Shown in pieces: positions 17,893 to 28,000 of a stretch of DNA of 64,000 nucleotides. How positions within the stretch are numbered: the stretch's first letter is position 1; every line of letters begins with the position of its first letter. Position numbers and translations under genes: made by a program. The notes below the pieces were generated by a model. The model saw nothing but the letters and a program-made list of their open reading frames with translations, was not told the DNA's origin and made no database searches. Origin of the DNA: Luteimonas terrae (lineage in GTDB: Bacteria; Pseudomonadota; Gammaproteobacteria; Xanthomonadales; Xanthomonadaceae); NCBI RefSeq assembly GCF_004358165.1, contig NZ_SMTG01000002.1, positions 1,674,001-1,738,000 on the forward strand, given 5' to 3'.

Positions 17893-18015
17893 GGAATTCC
17901 TGCGCCCGCAGCGTGCGGGTCGATGTCGATGCCACAATAGCGCCGGGCAGTCTATCCCAGCGTCCGGATGCGGGCCCGGGCCGCCCCCCGAACAGTCAGC
18001 TGGAGTTACGAACGC

Positions 18016-20124
18016 ATGTCGTTTTCCCTGTCGGGCGCTCGCTTCCAGCTGGAACGCGCGCTCGGCCTGTGCCGCCGCGGCCTGGCCAGCCTGCGCACGC
18101 GCGGCCCCCGTGCGACCTGGCAGCGCGTCACCGCGCAGCTGGGCCTGTTTGCGCCGACGACCGTGCGCGGTCTGGTCGCTGCCGATCTGTCGCCGTTCGC
18201 GCCCTTCGCGTTGCCGGCGTCCGGGACACCGGACGTCAGCATCGTCATTCCCGTGTACGGCCACGTCGCCGAGACCGTGGCGTGTCTGCGCGCGATCGCC
18301 GCACACCCGCCGCGGGCGGCGATCGAGGTGATCGTCGTCGACGATGCCAGCCCGGACGACACGCTCGCCGCGTTGTCGCAGGTGGCCGGTCTGCGCCTGC
18401 ACGCCCTGCCCGACAACCGGGGTTTCATCGGCGCCTGCAATGCGGGCGCCGCGATCGCCCGCGGACGTTTTCTGCTGTTCCTCAACAACGACACGGTGCC
18501 ACAGCCGGGCTGGCTCGACACGATGCGCGCGACCTTCGACGCACATGCGGACGTGGGCATTGTCGGCGCGCAACTGGTCTACCCCGACGGCCGTTTGCAG
18601 GAGGCCGGCGCGATGCTGGCCCGTGATGGCCGCGGCGAGAGCCGGGGGCGCTTCGCCTCGCCCGAGCATCCGGCGTTCGCATGGTGCGCGGATGTCGACT
18701 ACGTGTCGGGCGCGGCGCTGATGATCGAACGAGCGCTGTTCGATCGACTCGATGGGTTCGACCTGCGTTATGCGCCGGCCTATTACGAAGACACCGACCT
18801 CGCCTTCCGCGTGCGCGATGCCGGCCTGCGCGTGCTGGTACAACCGGTCGCCCAGATCGTGCACCTCGAAGGCGCGAGTGCGGGTACCGATCCCGCGCAG
18901 GGCATGAAGGCCGCGCAGGCGCGCAACCTGCCGGTGTTCGAAGCGCGCTGGCGCCAAGACTTGGCGACGCGACCGCTCGATCCCGTGGTTGCCGGCCGTC
19001 TACCCCGGTCGGGCACGGCGCAGATCCTGATCGTCGACAGCATCACTCCGGACACCGCGCGCGATTCGGCCTCGTTGCGGCTGGTGAACCTGATGCGGAT
19101 GCTGCGCGCGGCCGGCGCGCACATCGTGTTCCTGCCCGCCGACGGGCATCACGCGGGCGCAGCGACGCGGGCTTTGCAGGCGTTGGGCGTCGAGGCTTGG
19201 CATGCACCCCATGTCGCCGGAGTCGCACGCTGGATGCGCGTGCATGGATCGCGCTTTTCGCGCGTGGTGCTGTGCCGCCACTACATCGCGCGTGAGTTCC
19301 TGCCGCTCGTCCGCACGCATGCGCCGCAGGCGCGCGTGGTGTTCGACAGCATCGACCTGCACTATGTCCGCGAACAGCGAGGTGCCGACATCGCCGGCGA
19401 CGCAGCGCTGGCCCGTGCGGCTGCGCGCACACGCGCGCTCGAGCTCGACGTGGTCGCGCGCAGCGACGAGACACTGGTGGTCAGTGCGACCGAAGCCGAT
19501 GTCCTCGCGACGGATGCACCCGATGCACGCGTGACCGTGCTGTCGAACCTGCACGAGATTGCCGGCGCAGGCGCCGCGTTCGCGCAGCGCCGGGATCTCG
19601 TCTTCGTCGGCGGCTTCCGGCATCCGCCGAACGTCGACGCGATGCGCTGGTTTCTTGGCGATGTGTTTCCCCGCATCCGTGCCGTGCTGCCCGACGTCCA
19701 CTTCCACTGCATCGGCGGCGACGTACCCGAGGTCATCGCCGCGTTTCGTGACGCGCCGGGCGTGTCCATCCACGGCCATGTTCCCGATATCGAGCCCTAC
19801 ATGGACGGCTGCCGCATCGCGGTCGCGCCGCTGCGCTTCGGTGCGGGGGTCAAGGGCAAGGTCAATCTGAGCATGGCGCATGGCCAGCCGGTCGTCGCGA
19901 CCAGCTGCGCGGCTGAAGGCATGCATCTGCGCGATGGCGAGGATGTGCTGCTGGCAGACGACGCTGCGGGATTCGCCGACGCGGTCGTGCGGCTCCATGG
20001 CGACGAAGCCCTGTGGTCACGCCTGTCCGCGAACGGACTGGCCAATGTGGCCGCGCATTTCTCGCTGGATGCGGCGCGCGAGACCGTTCGCGCGGTCTTC
20101 TTCGACGGGCCGATCAGGGCCTGA
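18016..20124 (+). CDS. Bifunctional glycosyltransferase, GT2 N-terminal and GT4 C-terminal domains
   Basis: 702 residues. Residues about 72-300 form a GT-A fold GT2 domain: PDVSIVIPVYG, VDDAS at 108-112, FLNNDT at 155-160 and YYEDTDLAFRVRDAG as the acceptor-site acidic motif. After a linker, residues about 340-690 form a GT-B domain with GGFRHPPNVDAMRWF, RIAVAPLRFGAGVKGKVNLS and the E in SCAAEGM, as in GT4 enzymes. No TM segment, so probably cytosolic assembly of a surface glycan. GGAG lies 8 bases before ATG 18016. No polysaccharide cluster accompanies it here. Its 3' end overlaps the converging TPR gene by 11 bases. Confidence 0.92.
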   Translation: MSFSLSGARFQLERALGLCRRGLASLRTRGPRATWQRVTAQLGLFAPTTVRGLVAADLSPFAPFALPASGTPDVSIVIPVYGHVAETVACLRAIAAHPPRAAIEVIVVDDASPDDTLAALSQVAGLRLHALPDNRGFIGACNAGAAIARGRFLLFLNNDTVPQPGWLDTMRATFDAHADVGIVGAQLVYPDGRLQEAGAMLARDGRGESRGRFASPEHPAFAWCADVDYVSGAALMIERALFDRLDGFDLRYAPAYYEDTDLAFRVRDAGLRVLVQPVAQIVHLEGASAGTDPAQGMKAAQARNLPVFEARWRQDLATRPLDPVVAGRLPRSGTAQILIVDSITPDTARDSASLRLVNLMRMLRAAGAHIVFLPADGHHAGAATRALQALGVEAWHAPHVAGVARWMRVHGSRFSRVVLCRHYIAREFLPLVRTHAPQARVVFDSIDLHYVREQRGADIAGDAALARAAARTRALELDVVARSDETLVVSATEADVLATDAPDARVTVLSNLHEIAGAGAAFAQRRDLVFVGGFRHPPNVDAMRWFLGDVFPRIRAVLPDVHFHCIGGDVPEVIAAFRDAPGVSIHGHVPDIEPYMDGCRIAVAPLRFGAGVKGKVNLSMAHGQPVVATSCAAEGMHLRDGEDVLLADDAAGFADAVVRLHGDEALWSRLSANGLANVAAHFSLDAARETVRAVFFDGPIRA

Positions 20125-21664
20125 CCGAGGCGGCGCGCACGCGCCGCGCGAACTCCGCATGGCCTGGAACACCCGGCTCGACCGCGCGCGCCGATGCCAG
20201 CGCGGCTTCGGCACCGGCGACGTTGCCGGCCCCCAACCGTTCGTCGCCGATCGCCAGCCAGCGCTGCGCCAGGCGGCGGCGGGCATCGCGCACGCTGCCG
20301 GCGTCGTCGCCCAGTGCCTCGCGGGCATCGAGACAGCTGCGCGCGCGTGCGAGGCTGTTCGCACGCAGACCGGCGTCGAAACACTGGCGCGCGGACGGCA
20401 ACAGGCGCGCGGATGCGCGCGCGACGGCCGCGTCGTCGGGCGCCACGCGCCGTGCGGCGCGGATCTTGTCGTAGGCGCTGTCGCCCGGTGGCGTCAGCAG
20501 ATCGCCGCGTGCTTCCGCCGCAGCGGCCTCGCGCAACAAGGTGTCGATGCGCTGGCGGCGCTGCGCGGGCGGCAGCTGCGGCCCGAGCCGCGCATGGCGT
20601 GCGCGCGAGCGTTCGACGTGGGCGATCGCGTTGCGGACCGCGTCGCTGTCGGGTGCGAGTGCCTGCGCCTCGCGCAACTGCGCATCGGCATCGGCGAAGT
20701 TGAAGTCGCGCGCGAAGCGTTCGGCACGCTGTGCGTAGGCGGCGCCAGCGTCGACCAGCCCGCGCTGCGCCCGCGCATCGTCCGGATCGAAGGCCAGCAG
20801 CGTGCGCCACTCGGCCACAGACCGCTCGACGCGCCCGGATTCGAGGCTGCGCGCGGCGCGACGACGCAAGGCGTCGAGTTCTTCGGTCAACCGCGCCTCG
20901 GTGTCCGGCAGGTCGACATGACCGGCATCGTAGCTGCGCACCTGCACGATCAGATCCGCCGCCTCGCGCAGCCCACCCGTGCGCAACCGCGTGCGCGCCT
21001 GGTCGAGCAGCATCGCCAGTGCGTCCTCCCGCCCCCGCAGCGCCTCGGCGTTGTCGGGCTGCAGTGCAAGCACGCGCCGGTAGAGCGGTAGCGCGCTGTC
21101 CTCGCCCCCGTCGAGGTTGCCGGCCGCCTGCGCCGCGTCCGCGCTGGCGATGAGCCGCTCGAGGCCCGCTCCGGACGCTTCCCGCCGCTGCAGCGCGGCC
21201 ACAACCGCGTCGACGTGTTCGCGCGGCGCCGAGAGCGACTGCGCGAGCCGCAGTGCCGCACGCGCCTCGTCGAAACGTCCGGCATCGACGGCTGCAGCGG
21301 CCTGTACCACCGCTGCACGCGCCACCTCGGCAAGGCCGGCCTGTGGACGCACGTCGTCGGGATCGAGCGCGAGCGCGGCCTCGTAGAGCTGGCGTGCGCC
21401 ATCGCCGTCAGGATCGTCGAGATGACCGGCCGCCACCGCAATCGCCGCATCGTCGAGCAGCGCCTGCGCGCGCGTCTGCGGCCAGAAGCGCTCGACCACG
21501 AACAGGCGCACCAGCACCACCAGCACCACGACGCCCACGCAGACGCCGGCAACGATCCAGCGCCAACGTCGCGGATCGTCCGCGATCACGTGCATGCGGC
21601 GCCGCGCGAGCGGCACGCGCGCAGCGGGATCGGCCGGACCGGAGGTATCAGGGGCTCGAGGCAC
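20114..21664 (-). CDS. Membrane-anchored TPR protein of unknown function
   Basis: 516 residues. A basic N-terminal stretch (1-35) is followed by one transmembrane helix (about 36-56, IVAGVCVGVVVLVVLVRLFV), placing the rest in the periplasm. The remainder is almost wholly helical Ala/Arg/Asp-rich repeats with TPR spacing, for example ARQLYEAALALDPDDVRPQA, ALPLYRRVLALQPDNAEALR and EWRTLLAFDPDDARAQRGL. No catalytic motif is visible. It is likely a scaffold for a periplasmic or envelope complex. It lies 49 bases downstream of relA on the same strand. Confidence 0.85.
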   Translation of the reverse strand: MPRAPDTSGPADPAARVPLARRRMHVIADDPRRWRWIVAGVCVGVVVLVVLVRLFVVERFWPQTRAQALLDDAAIAVAAGHLDDPDGDGARQLYEAALALDPDDVRPQAGLAEVARAAVVQAAAAVDAGRFDEARAALRLAQSLSAPREHVDAVVAALQRREASGAGLERLIASADAAQAAGNLDGGEDSALPLYRRVLALQPDNAEALRGREDALAMLLDQARTRLRTGGLREAADLIVQVRSYDAGHVDLPDTEARLTEELDALRRRAARSLESGRVERSVAEWRTLLAFDPDDARAQRGLVDAGAAYAQRAERFARDFNFADADAQLREAQALAPDSDAVRNAIAHVERSRARHARLGPQLPPAQRRQRIDTLLREAAAAEARGDLLTPPGDSAYDKIRAARRVAPDDAAVARASARLLPSARQCFDAGLRANSLARARSCLDAREALGDDAGSVRDARRRLAQRWLAIGDERLGAGNVAGAEAALASARAVEPGVPGHAEFARRVRAASVRP

Positions 21665-21713
21665 GCGCGGAAGTATGGAGGCGGCCGATGAACGATCGCG
21701 TCACCATCGGGCC

Positions 21714-23879
21714 TCAACCACGGCGCGCGGCATCCACGCCCGGCGTGTCGTCGAGCTTGCCGAGCAGGCGCGCCAGCTGACCGTAGTCCCCCACACGCAC
21801 GCGCAGTTTCAGGCGCACGCGCGACAGGCCCATGGTTTCGCTCTGGATCGACAGCACGTGCACGTCTTCCTGCGCGATCACATTGCTGAGGTCCTTGAGC
21901 AGATGCCGGCGATCCACCGCCTCGACCACCAGGTCGGACTCGTGACCGCCGCTCGCGCGTCCCCATTCCACCGGCAGCACGCGCTGCGGATGGCCGGCCG
22001 ACAGGCGCAGGAATGCCGGGCAGTCGCGTCGATGCACGCTGACCCCGCGCGCCCGCGTGAGATACCCCGCGATCGGCTCACCCGGAACCGGCCGGCAGCA
22101 CCGGGCGACCTGTACCAGCAGGTTGTCCACGCCGACGACGTGGAAATCGGACTCGCCGGTCTTGGGCGCGCGACGTGGCGTGCGCAGGGGCAAGGTCGGC
22201 GCGGCGGGCTCCACCGGCGCCGTCCGCTCACGTTCGAGCTCCAGCAGTGCGCGACCGATCTGGTTGGGGCCGACATCGCCCAGCGCGACCAGCACGTACA
22301 ACTCGTCGACCGTCACCACGTTGAAGCGCGACAGCACCGGCGCCAGATCCGCCTGCAGCAGGCCGAGCCTGCGCAGATCCTTCTCCAGCAGCTCGCGTCC
22401 GGCCTGCAGATTGCGCGCGCGGTCGAGCTTGTGGAACCAGCTGCGGACTTTCTCGCGCGACCGCGGGCTGGCGAGGAAGCCGTTCGCGACCACCAGCCAG
22501 TCGCGGCGCGGCGCAGCCTCCTTCGCGGTGAGGATTTCGACGTGCTCGCCGCTGCGCAACACGTAATCCAGCGGCACGATGCGCCCGTCGACCTTGGCGC
22601 CGCGACAGCGGTGCCCGACCATCGTGTGCACGTGGTAGGCGAAGTCCAGCGGCGTCGCGCCCTGCGGGAGGTCGACGATCTCACCTTTGGGCGTGAGCAC
22701 GAACACCCGGTCTTCGACCAGTTCTGTGCCCAGCGCGCCGGCCAGCGCCTCGCCGTCCTCGCGGGCGGGATCGGTGTGCGCATCTAGCAGGCGACGCATC
22801 CATTCGATGCGCCGCTCGAGCGCGGCGGCACTCGCCGACGACGACCGCTGCGAGCCGCCACTCTCCTTGTAGCGCCAGTGCGCGGCGACGCCGAGCTCGG
22901 AGGCTTCGTGCATCTCGCGCGTGCGGATCTGCACTTCGAGCGTCTTGCCGTCCGGCCCGACCACCGCCGTGTGCAGCGAGCGGTAATCGTTGTGCTTGGG
23001 CCTGGCGATGTAGTCGTCGAACTCGCTGGGAATCGGCGTCCACAGCGCATGCACCACGCCCAGCGCGGCGTAGCAGGCCGGCACGTCGTCGACGAGGACC
23101 CGCACCGCGCGCAGATCGTAGAGTTCGCCGATCGGCACCTGCTTGCGCTGCATCTTCTTCCAGATGCTGTAGATGTGCTTGGGCCGCCCTGCGACTTCGC
23201 CCTGCACGCCCTGCGCCGACAGCGCCTCGCCGAGTTGTATGCGCACGGTCTCGATGTAACGCTCGCGCCCGAGCCGCTTGTCGTCGAGCAGCCCGGCGAT
23301 GCGCTTGTAGGTCTCCGGCTGCAGGAACCGGAACGCGAGATCCTCGAGCTCCCACTTCAGCTGCCAGATGCCGAGCCGGTTGGCGAGCGGCGCGTGGATA
23401 TCGCGGGTCAGCGCGGCCAGTGCGCGGCGCGCCTCGCCGTCCTCGTCGCGCGCCGCGGCGCGCATCAGGGCCAGTTGCCGTGCCAGCAGCACCAGGACCA
23501 GACGCAGGTCGCGGATCAGCGCGAGCAACAGCCGCCGCAGGCCTTCGGGATTGCCCTCGCTGACGTGCTCGGCGTGCAGCGACCAGACCTGATGCGCGGC
23601 CGACAGACCTTCGAGCAGGGGCGCGATCGCGGGCAGCCGCGCCTGCATCGGCTCGCGCCAGGCGGGTACCGCGTCGGCGATGGCGGTCGCGACGACGTCC
23701 GCATCCGCACCGAGCCGACCCAGGGCCGTGAGCGTGTCGAGCAGGACGTCCGCCTCGCGGCCATCGGCGGGCACGTCGTCGCCGAGCGACGCCAGCGCAG
23801 CGCGCAGCGGCGCGCCGGACGCGGCCAACATCGGCAGCGTCAACAGGCGGTCGCGCAGGTTGTCCGGGCGCTCGGGCAT
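21714..23879 (-). CDS. relA: GTP pyrophosphokinase RelA
   Basis: Ribosome-associated (p)ppGpp synthetase of the stringent response, 721 residues. The N-terminal domain is HD-like in fold but the HDxxED hydrolase motif is replaced (ADAVPAWREP region), as in monofunctional RelA. The synthetase domain has KHIYSIWKKM, YDLRAVRVLV and HNDYRSLHTAV followed by EVQIRT. TGS (VFVLTPKGEIVDLP), the zinc-finger/helical region with RCCRPVPGEPIAGY, and a C-terminal ACT domain follow. ATG at 23879 is the first that fits the family start. Divergent from the secreted-protein pair; the bifunctional homologue SpoT is at 53465. Confidence 0.95.
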   Translation of the reverse strand: MPERPDNLRDRLLTLPMLAASGAPLRAALASLGDDVPADGREADVLLDTLTALGRLGADADVVATAIADAVPAWREPMQARLPAIAPLLEGLSAAHQVWSLHAEHVSEGNPEGLRRLLLALIRDLRLVLVLLARQLALMRAAARDEDGEARRALAALTRDIHAPLANRLGIWQLKWELEDLAFRFLQPETYKRIAGLLDDKRLGRERYIETVRIQLGEALSAQGVQGEVAGRPKHIYSIWKKMQRKQVPIGELYDLRAVRVLVDDVPACYAALGVVHALWTPIPSEFDDYIARPKHNDYRSLHTAVVGPDGKTLEVQIRTREMHEASELGVAAHWRYKESGGSQRSSSASAAALERRIEWMRRLLDAHTDPAREDGEALAGALGTELVEDRVFVLTPKGEIVDLPQGATPLDFAYHVHTMVGHRCRGAKVDGRIVPLDYVLRSGEHVEILTAKEAAPRRDWLVVANGFLASPRSREKVRSWFHKLDRARNLQAGRELLEKDLRRLGLLQADLAPVLSRFNVVTVDELYVLVALGDVGPNQIGRALLELERERTAPVEPAAPTLPLRTPRRAPKTGESDFHVVGVDNLLVQVARCCRPVPGEPIAGYLTRARGVSVHRRDCPAFLRLSAGHPQRVLPVEWGRASGGHESDLVVEAVDRRHLLKDLSNVIAQEDVHVLSIQSETMGLSRVRLKLRVRVGDYGQLARLLGKLDDTPGVDAARRG

Positions 23880-23940
23880 CAGCCGTCCGACGCAGGCGGG
23901 ACGGTCTACACTAGCCGCGCCCAGACCGGAGGAACAGAGT

Positions 23941-24477
23941 ATGCGTGCAGTCCACAGTGTCTTGATCGCCGCGGCGTTGTGCATCGCAGTGCCCGCATTC
24001 GCACAGCAGGCGAAGATCGAGGATCGCGTCAGTGCTGCTGAATTTCGTGCCGCCGGCCTGAACAAGCTGAGCGATGCCGAACTCGCACGCCTCAACGAGT
24101 TGTTGGCACGGGATCGGACCGCGGTCGCACTGACCTCGGTGCCGCCCGCCGGCGTTACGACGACCGACGTCGAGGCACGCATCGCGCAGGCGCGCGAAGA
24201 AGGGCGCCGCGAGGCCGCCGCGGATGCCGGCAGTCTGTCCTCTGCAGCCTCACGAGAACCCATCGAGAGCACCATCGTCGGCGCGTTCAGCGGTTTCGCT
24301 CAAGGCCGGCAGTACACCCTCGCCAACGGCCAGGTCTGGCGTCAGACCGATGGCGCCACCATCAGTGGTGCGCGCGGAAACGACGTTGCGGTTCGTGTCC
24401 GCCCAGGCTTCATGGGCGTGTGGTGGTTGAAGGTCGACGGCTACAACACGCAGACCAAGGTCGAACGCGTACGCTGA
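23941..24477 (+). CDS. Secreted protein of unknown function, paralog A
   Basis: 178 residues with a Sec signal peptide cleaved after AFA (about residue 21). The mature N-terminal part has SAAEFRAAGLNKLSDAELAR, a short helical motif typical of a xanthomonad family of exported proteins; the C-terminal domain of about 70 residues has the pattern TLANGQVWRQ and WWLKVDGYNTQTKVERVR. Strong Shine-Dalgarno GGAGG about 9 bases before ATG 23941. It is followed 40 bases later by a paralog with 37 of 71 identical residues in the C-terminal domain. No enzyme motif or cysteine is visible in the mature protein. Function unknown. Confidence 0.85.
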   Translation: MRAVHSVLIAAALCIAVPAFAQQAKIEDRVSAAEFRAAGLNKLSDAELARLNELLARDRTAVALTSVPPAGVTTTDVEARIAQAREEGRREAAADAGSLSSAASREPIESTIVGAFSGFAQGRQYTLANGQVWRQTDGATISGARGNDVAVRVRPGFMGVWWLKVDGYNTQTKVERVR

Positions 24478-24517
24478 ACCGCTCATCACGAAACACAATT
24501 CCGTTGGAGCAACAGCC

Positions 24518-25003
24518 ATGCGTTCTGGAATACAGATGATCCTCGCAGCCGCGCTCGCGTGTGCAAGCACCGCGGCCTGGACGCAGACCTCACAGCTGGA
24601 AGCCCGGATGGGCGAAGCTCGGTTCAATGCGGCGGGTCTGCACAAGCTCGATGCTGCGGAACTGCATTCGCTGGAACAGTGGATTGCGAGTCAGACCGTC
24701 GCGGCACGGGATCCGGTTGACGATCGTATGCCGGGGCGGCATGACGGCGCCGGCGCACGCCTTCAGCAGGAGGCCGTCGCCGAGCCGGTGAACAGCACGC
24801 TGGTTGGCCGCTTCGACGGTTTCGCGCGTGGACGTGAATTCACACTGGCGAACGGCCAGGTCTGGAAGCAGGTGGGTGACACACCGCTGCAGGGCGTGCG
24901 CTCGGAGGCCCCTGCGGTCGAGATCAGCCCGGCCCGCCTCGGCGGCTGGTGGCTCCGTGTCATGGGTTACAACACACGCGTGCGGGTCGAGCGCATCAGG
25001 TAA
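24518..25003 (+). CDS. Secreted protein of unknown function, paralog B
   Basis: 161 residues, tandem copy of the preceding gene. A signal peptide of about 20-22 residues ends near STAAWTQ. The mature protein has FNAAGLHKLDAAELHSLEQW and a C-terminal domain with FTLANGQVWKQ and WWLRVMGYNTRVRVERIR, aligning without gaps to paralog A over the last 71 residues (37 identical). The central linker is shorter and diverged. GGAG lies about 9 bases before the ATG. The last 8 bases overlap the converging hrpA 3' end. Function unknown. Confidence 0.85.
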   Translation: MRSGIQMILAAALACASTAAWTQTSQLEARMGEARFNAAGLHKLDAAELHSLEQWIASQTVAARDPVDDRMPGRHDGAGARLQQEAVAEPVNSTLVGRFDGFARGREFTLANGQVWKQVGDTPLQGVRSEAPAVEISPARLGGWWLRVMGYNTRVRVERIR

Positions 25004-28000
25004 GCGCCGCTACCCGCGCCGCGAGCTTCTTCGGCGAGACCCCACCCTTCGCGCCGAGTTCCTGCGCGAACAGCGAGACCCGCAGCTCTTCGATGTCCCA
25101 GCGTAGCGCCTGCCAGTCGGGCTCGCCGCTGCGGCCGCGCGCGGCGGCGTCAGCCAGTGCATCGACGAAGGGTTTGACGTCGAGCATGCGTTGCTGGTCG
25201 CGCTGCGGGTCGCGTTGCCCCCGCTCGGCGCGCAAGGCCAGCGCGTGCAGCCAGCGTGCGTACTCCGACAGTGCGGTCGCAGGCACCGTGCGCAGAAATC
25301 CGGGCGGCACCAGTGCGTCGAGCTGGCCACGCATGTCGTCGAGATTGGCGCGCGCCCAGCCCATGAGTTTCGATTCGAGTTTCGCGCGCACCTCGGCGAC
25401 GCGGTCGAGAATGGCCTCGGCTTGGCGCAGCCGCGCCATCGCCTCGCCGAACAGTGCCTTGCCGACCGCGTCGCGATGCGCGGCGAAGGCGTCGGCATCG
25501 CGGATCGCCTCGAGCCCGTCGGCCAGCAACGCGGCCAGTGCACCGTCGACGAGGTCTTCGCGCAGGCGGTCGCCCGGCTTGCCTTCGCGCGGCGCGGCCG
25601 ATTCGATGGCGGCGTACAGCAGCGCGGTCTTCGGCGCGACCGGCAACTGCTTGCGCGCCTGGCGCACGCGGTCGGCCAGCGCGATCGTCATCAGCCGGCG
25701 CACGCCCTCGGGATGCAGCCGTCGCGCCTTGGCGGCATCGGCATGCACGGCCAGCGACGCGGTCTCGCCGTCGTCCTGCAGCGCCGGGTACGCCGGCAGG
25801 CCGCCGGCACCGGGCACCGAAACCGGCACCGGCGTATCCGGAAACGTGGTCAATTCCTGACGCTGCATGCCGTCGGCCGCGTGGGCTGCGAATGCGCGCG
25901 CGGCGCGGTCACCGAAACGGTGGCGCAGATCGTCCAGATCGCGTGACTCGGCGAGCACCGTCGTGCCCTTGCGGTCGCGGCCGGTGTCGACCAGACGCAG
26001 GTTCGCGCGCAGGTGCGCGTCGAGCGTGGCCTCGTCGAAGTCCGTCGCGGAAATCTCCACGCCTGCCAATCTCTTCAGAAATCGCGCAAGCGTGCCGGTG
26101 AAGGCGTCCACATCGCCGCCACGCCACGCCTCGGCGAATGCGCGGGCGAAATCGGGCGCGGGCACGAAGTTCCGGCGCAGTGCCTTGGGCAGGCTGCGGA
26201 TCAACGCGGCGGCCTTGTCCTCGACGAAGCCCGCCGCCAGCCACGACAGGCGCACCGGATCGATCGCGTTGAGCAGGTGCAGCGGCACCGACACCGTCAT
26301 GCCGTCGTCGACCGCGCCGGGCTCGAAGCGATAGGACACCGCGAGCCGGGCATCGCCGAGCGCGATGAAGGCCGGGAACAGATCGGCATCGACGCCGTCG
26401 GCGACCAGCAGGTCGTCGCGGCTCCACGCCAGCGCCTGCTTCGCCGCGTCCGGCGCCTTGCGCCACCAAGCGTCCAGCGCCTGCGCCGACAGCACGTCGG
26501 CCGGCAGTCGCTGCGCATACCACTGCGCCATCCAGTCCTCGTCCACCACCAGACCCACGCGGCGCTGCTTGGCTTCCTCCTCGCGCGCGCGCTCGAGCGT
26601 GCGCAGGTTGCGCTCGACGACGCTGGCCCGGGTGTTGATCTCGCCCGTGACCAGAGCGTCGCGCAGGAACAGCGCACGCGCCTCGTCCGGGTACAGCCGC
26701 CCGTAATCGACCGGCTTCTTCGGCGCCAGCACCAGCCCGAACAGGCTGATCTGCTCGCTGCCCACCACCCGCCCCTGCGAGCGCGACCAGCGCGGGTCGT
26801 GGTGGCGACGGGCCAGCAGATGATCGAGCTCGGCGATGACCCAGTCCGGTTCGATCGCCGCATTGGTCAGCGACCAGACCTTCTCGGTGTCGAGCAGCGT
26901 CGCCGACAGCACCCACGGCGGCGGCTTCTTCGACAGCGGCGACCCCGGAAACAACTGGAAGCGGCGTCCACGCGGACCTTCGAACTGTCCGCTTGCGCGC
27001 CCGCCACCGCCGGGATCGGTGCGATGCCCGACCTGAGTCGGCAGGCCGGCGATCAGCGCGCGGTGCAGGGCGATGTAGGCACCGGCTTGCGCACGCGCCA
27101 CGGCACGTGCATCGCCTTCGACGACGGGCGCAGCATCGATCGACCAGCCCAACTCTTCGCACTGCAGGCGCAGCTGGCGATGCAGCTCGCGCCACTCGCG
27201 CATGCGCAGGAAGCCGAGGAAGTTGCGGTCGCACCACTTGCGCAGCTGGGACTGGGTGAGTTCGGCATGCGCGGCGCGATAGGCATCCCACAGTGTCACG
27301 ATGCCGACGAACTCGGACTTTGGATCGGCGAACTGCGCATGGGCGGTATCGGCCGCGCCACGCTGGTCGGACGGTCGCTCGCGCGGATCCTGGATGCCGA
27401 GGAACGACGTGATCGCCAGCATCGCGGGCAGGCACCGGTGCTCGCGTGCGGCGACCAGCATGCGCGCCAGCTTGGCGTCGACCGGCAGCTTGGCCATCGT
27501 GCGGCCGATGGCCGTGAGCTTGCGCTGCGCGTCGATCGCGCCGAGCTCGGCCAGCTGCTGCCAGCCGTCGGCGACCGCGCGCGGATCGGGCGGCTCGACG
27601 AAGGGGAAGGACTCGATGTCGCCCAGACCCAGCGACAACATGCGCAGGATCACGCCGGCCAGTGCGGCGCGGCGGATTTCCGGATCGGTGTACTGCGGAC
27701 GCGCTTCGAAATCCGCCTCGGAGAACACGCGATAGCAGGTGCCCGGCGCGATGCGGCCGCAGCGGCCCTTGCGCTGGTCGGCACTGGCCTGGCTGACCGG
27801 CTCGATGTGCAGGCGGTCGAGTTTCTGCCGCGGGCTGTAGCGTTTGACGCGCGCGAGACCCGGATCGACGACGTAATGGATGCGCGGCACCGTCAGCGAG
27901 GTTTCGGCGACATTGGTCGCCAGCACGATGCGCCGCTGCGGACCAGGATTGAACACGCGATCCTGGTCTTTCGCCGACAGCCGCGCATACAGCGGCAGCA

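Noticed and set aside
15421..18957. Longer 1178-codon reading of mrcB
   Set aside because: The extra 355 residues are antisense to the glycosyltransferase; the family start and ribosome site are at 17892.
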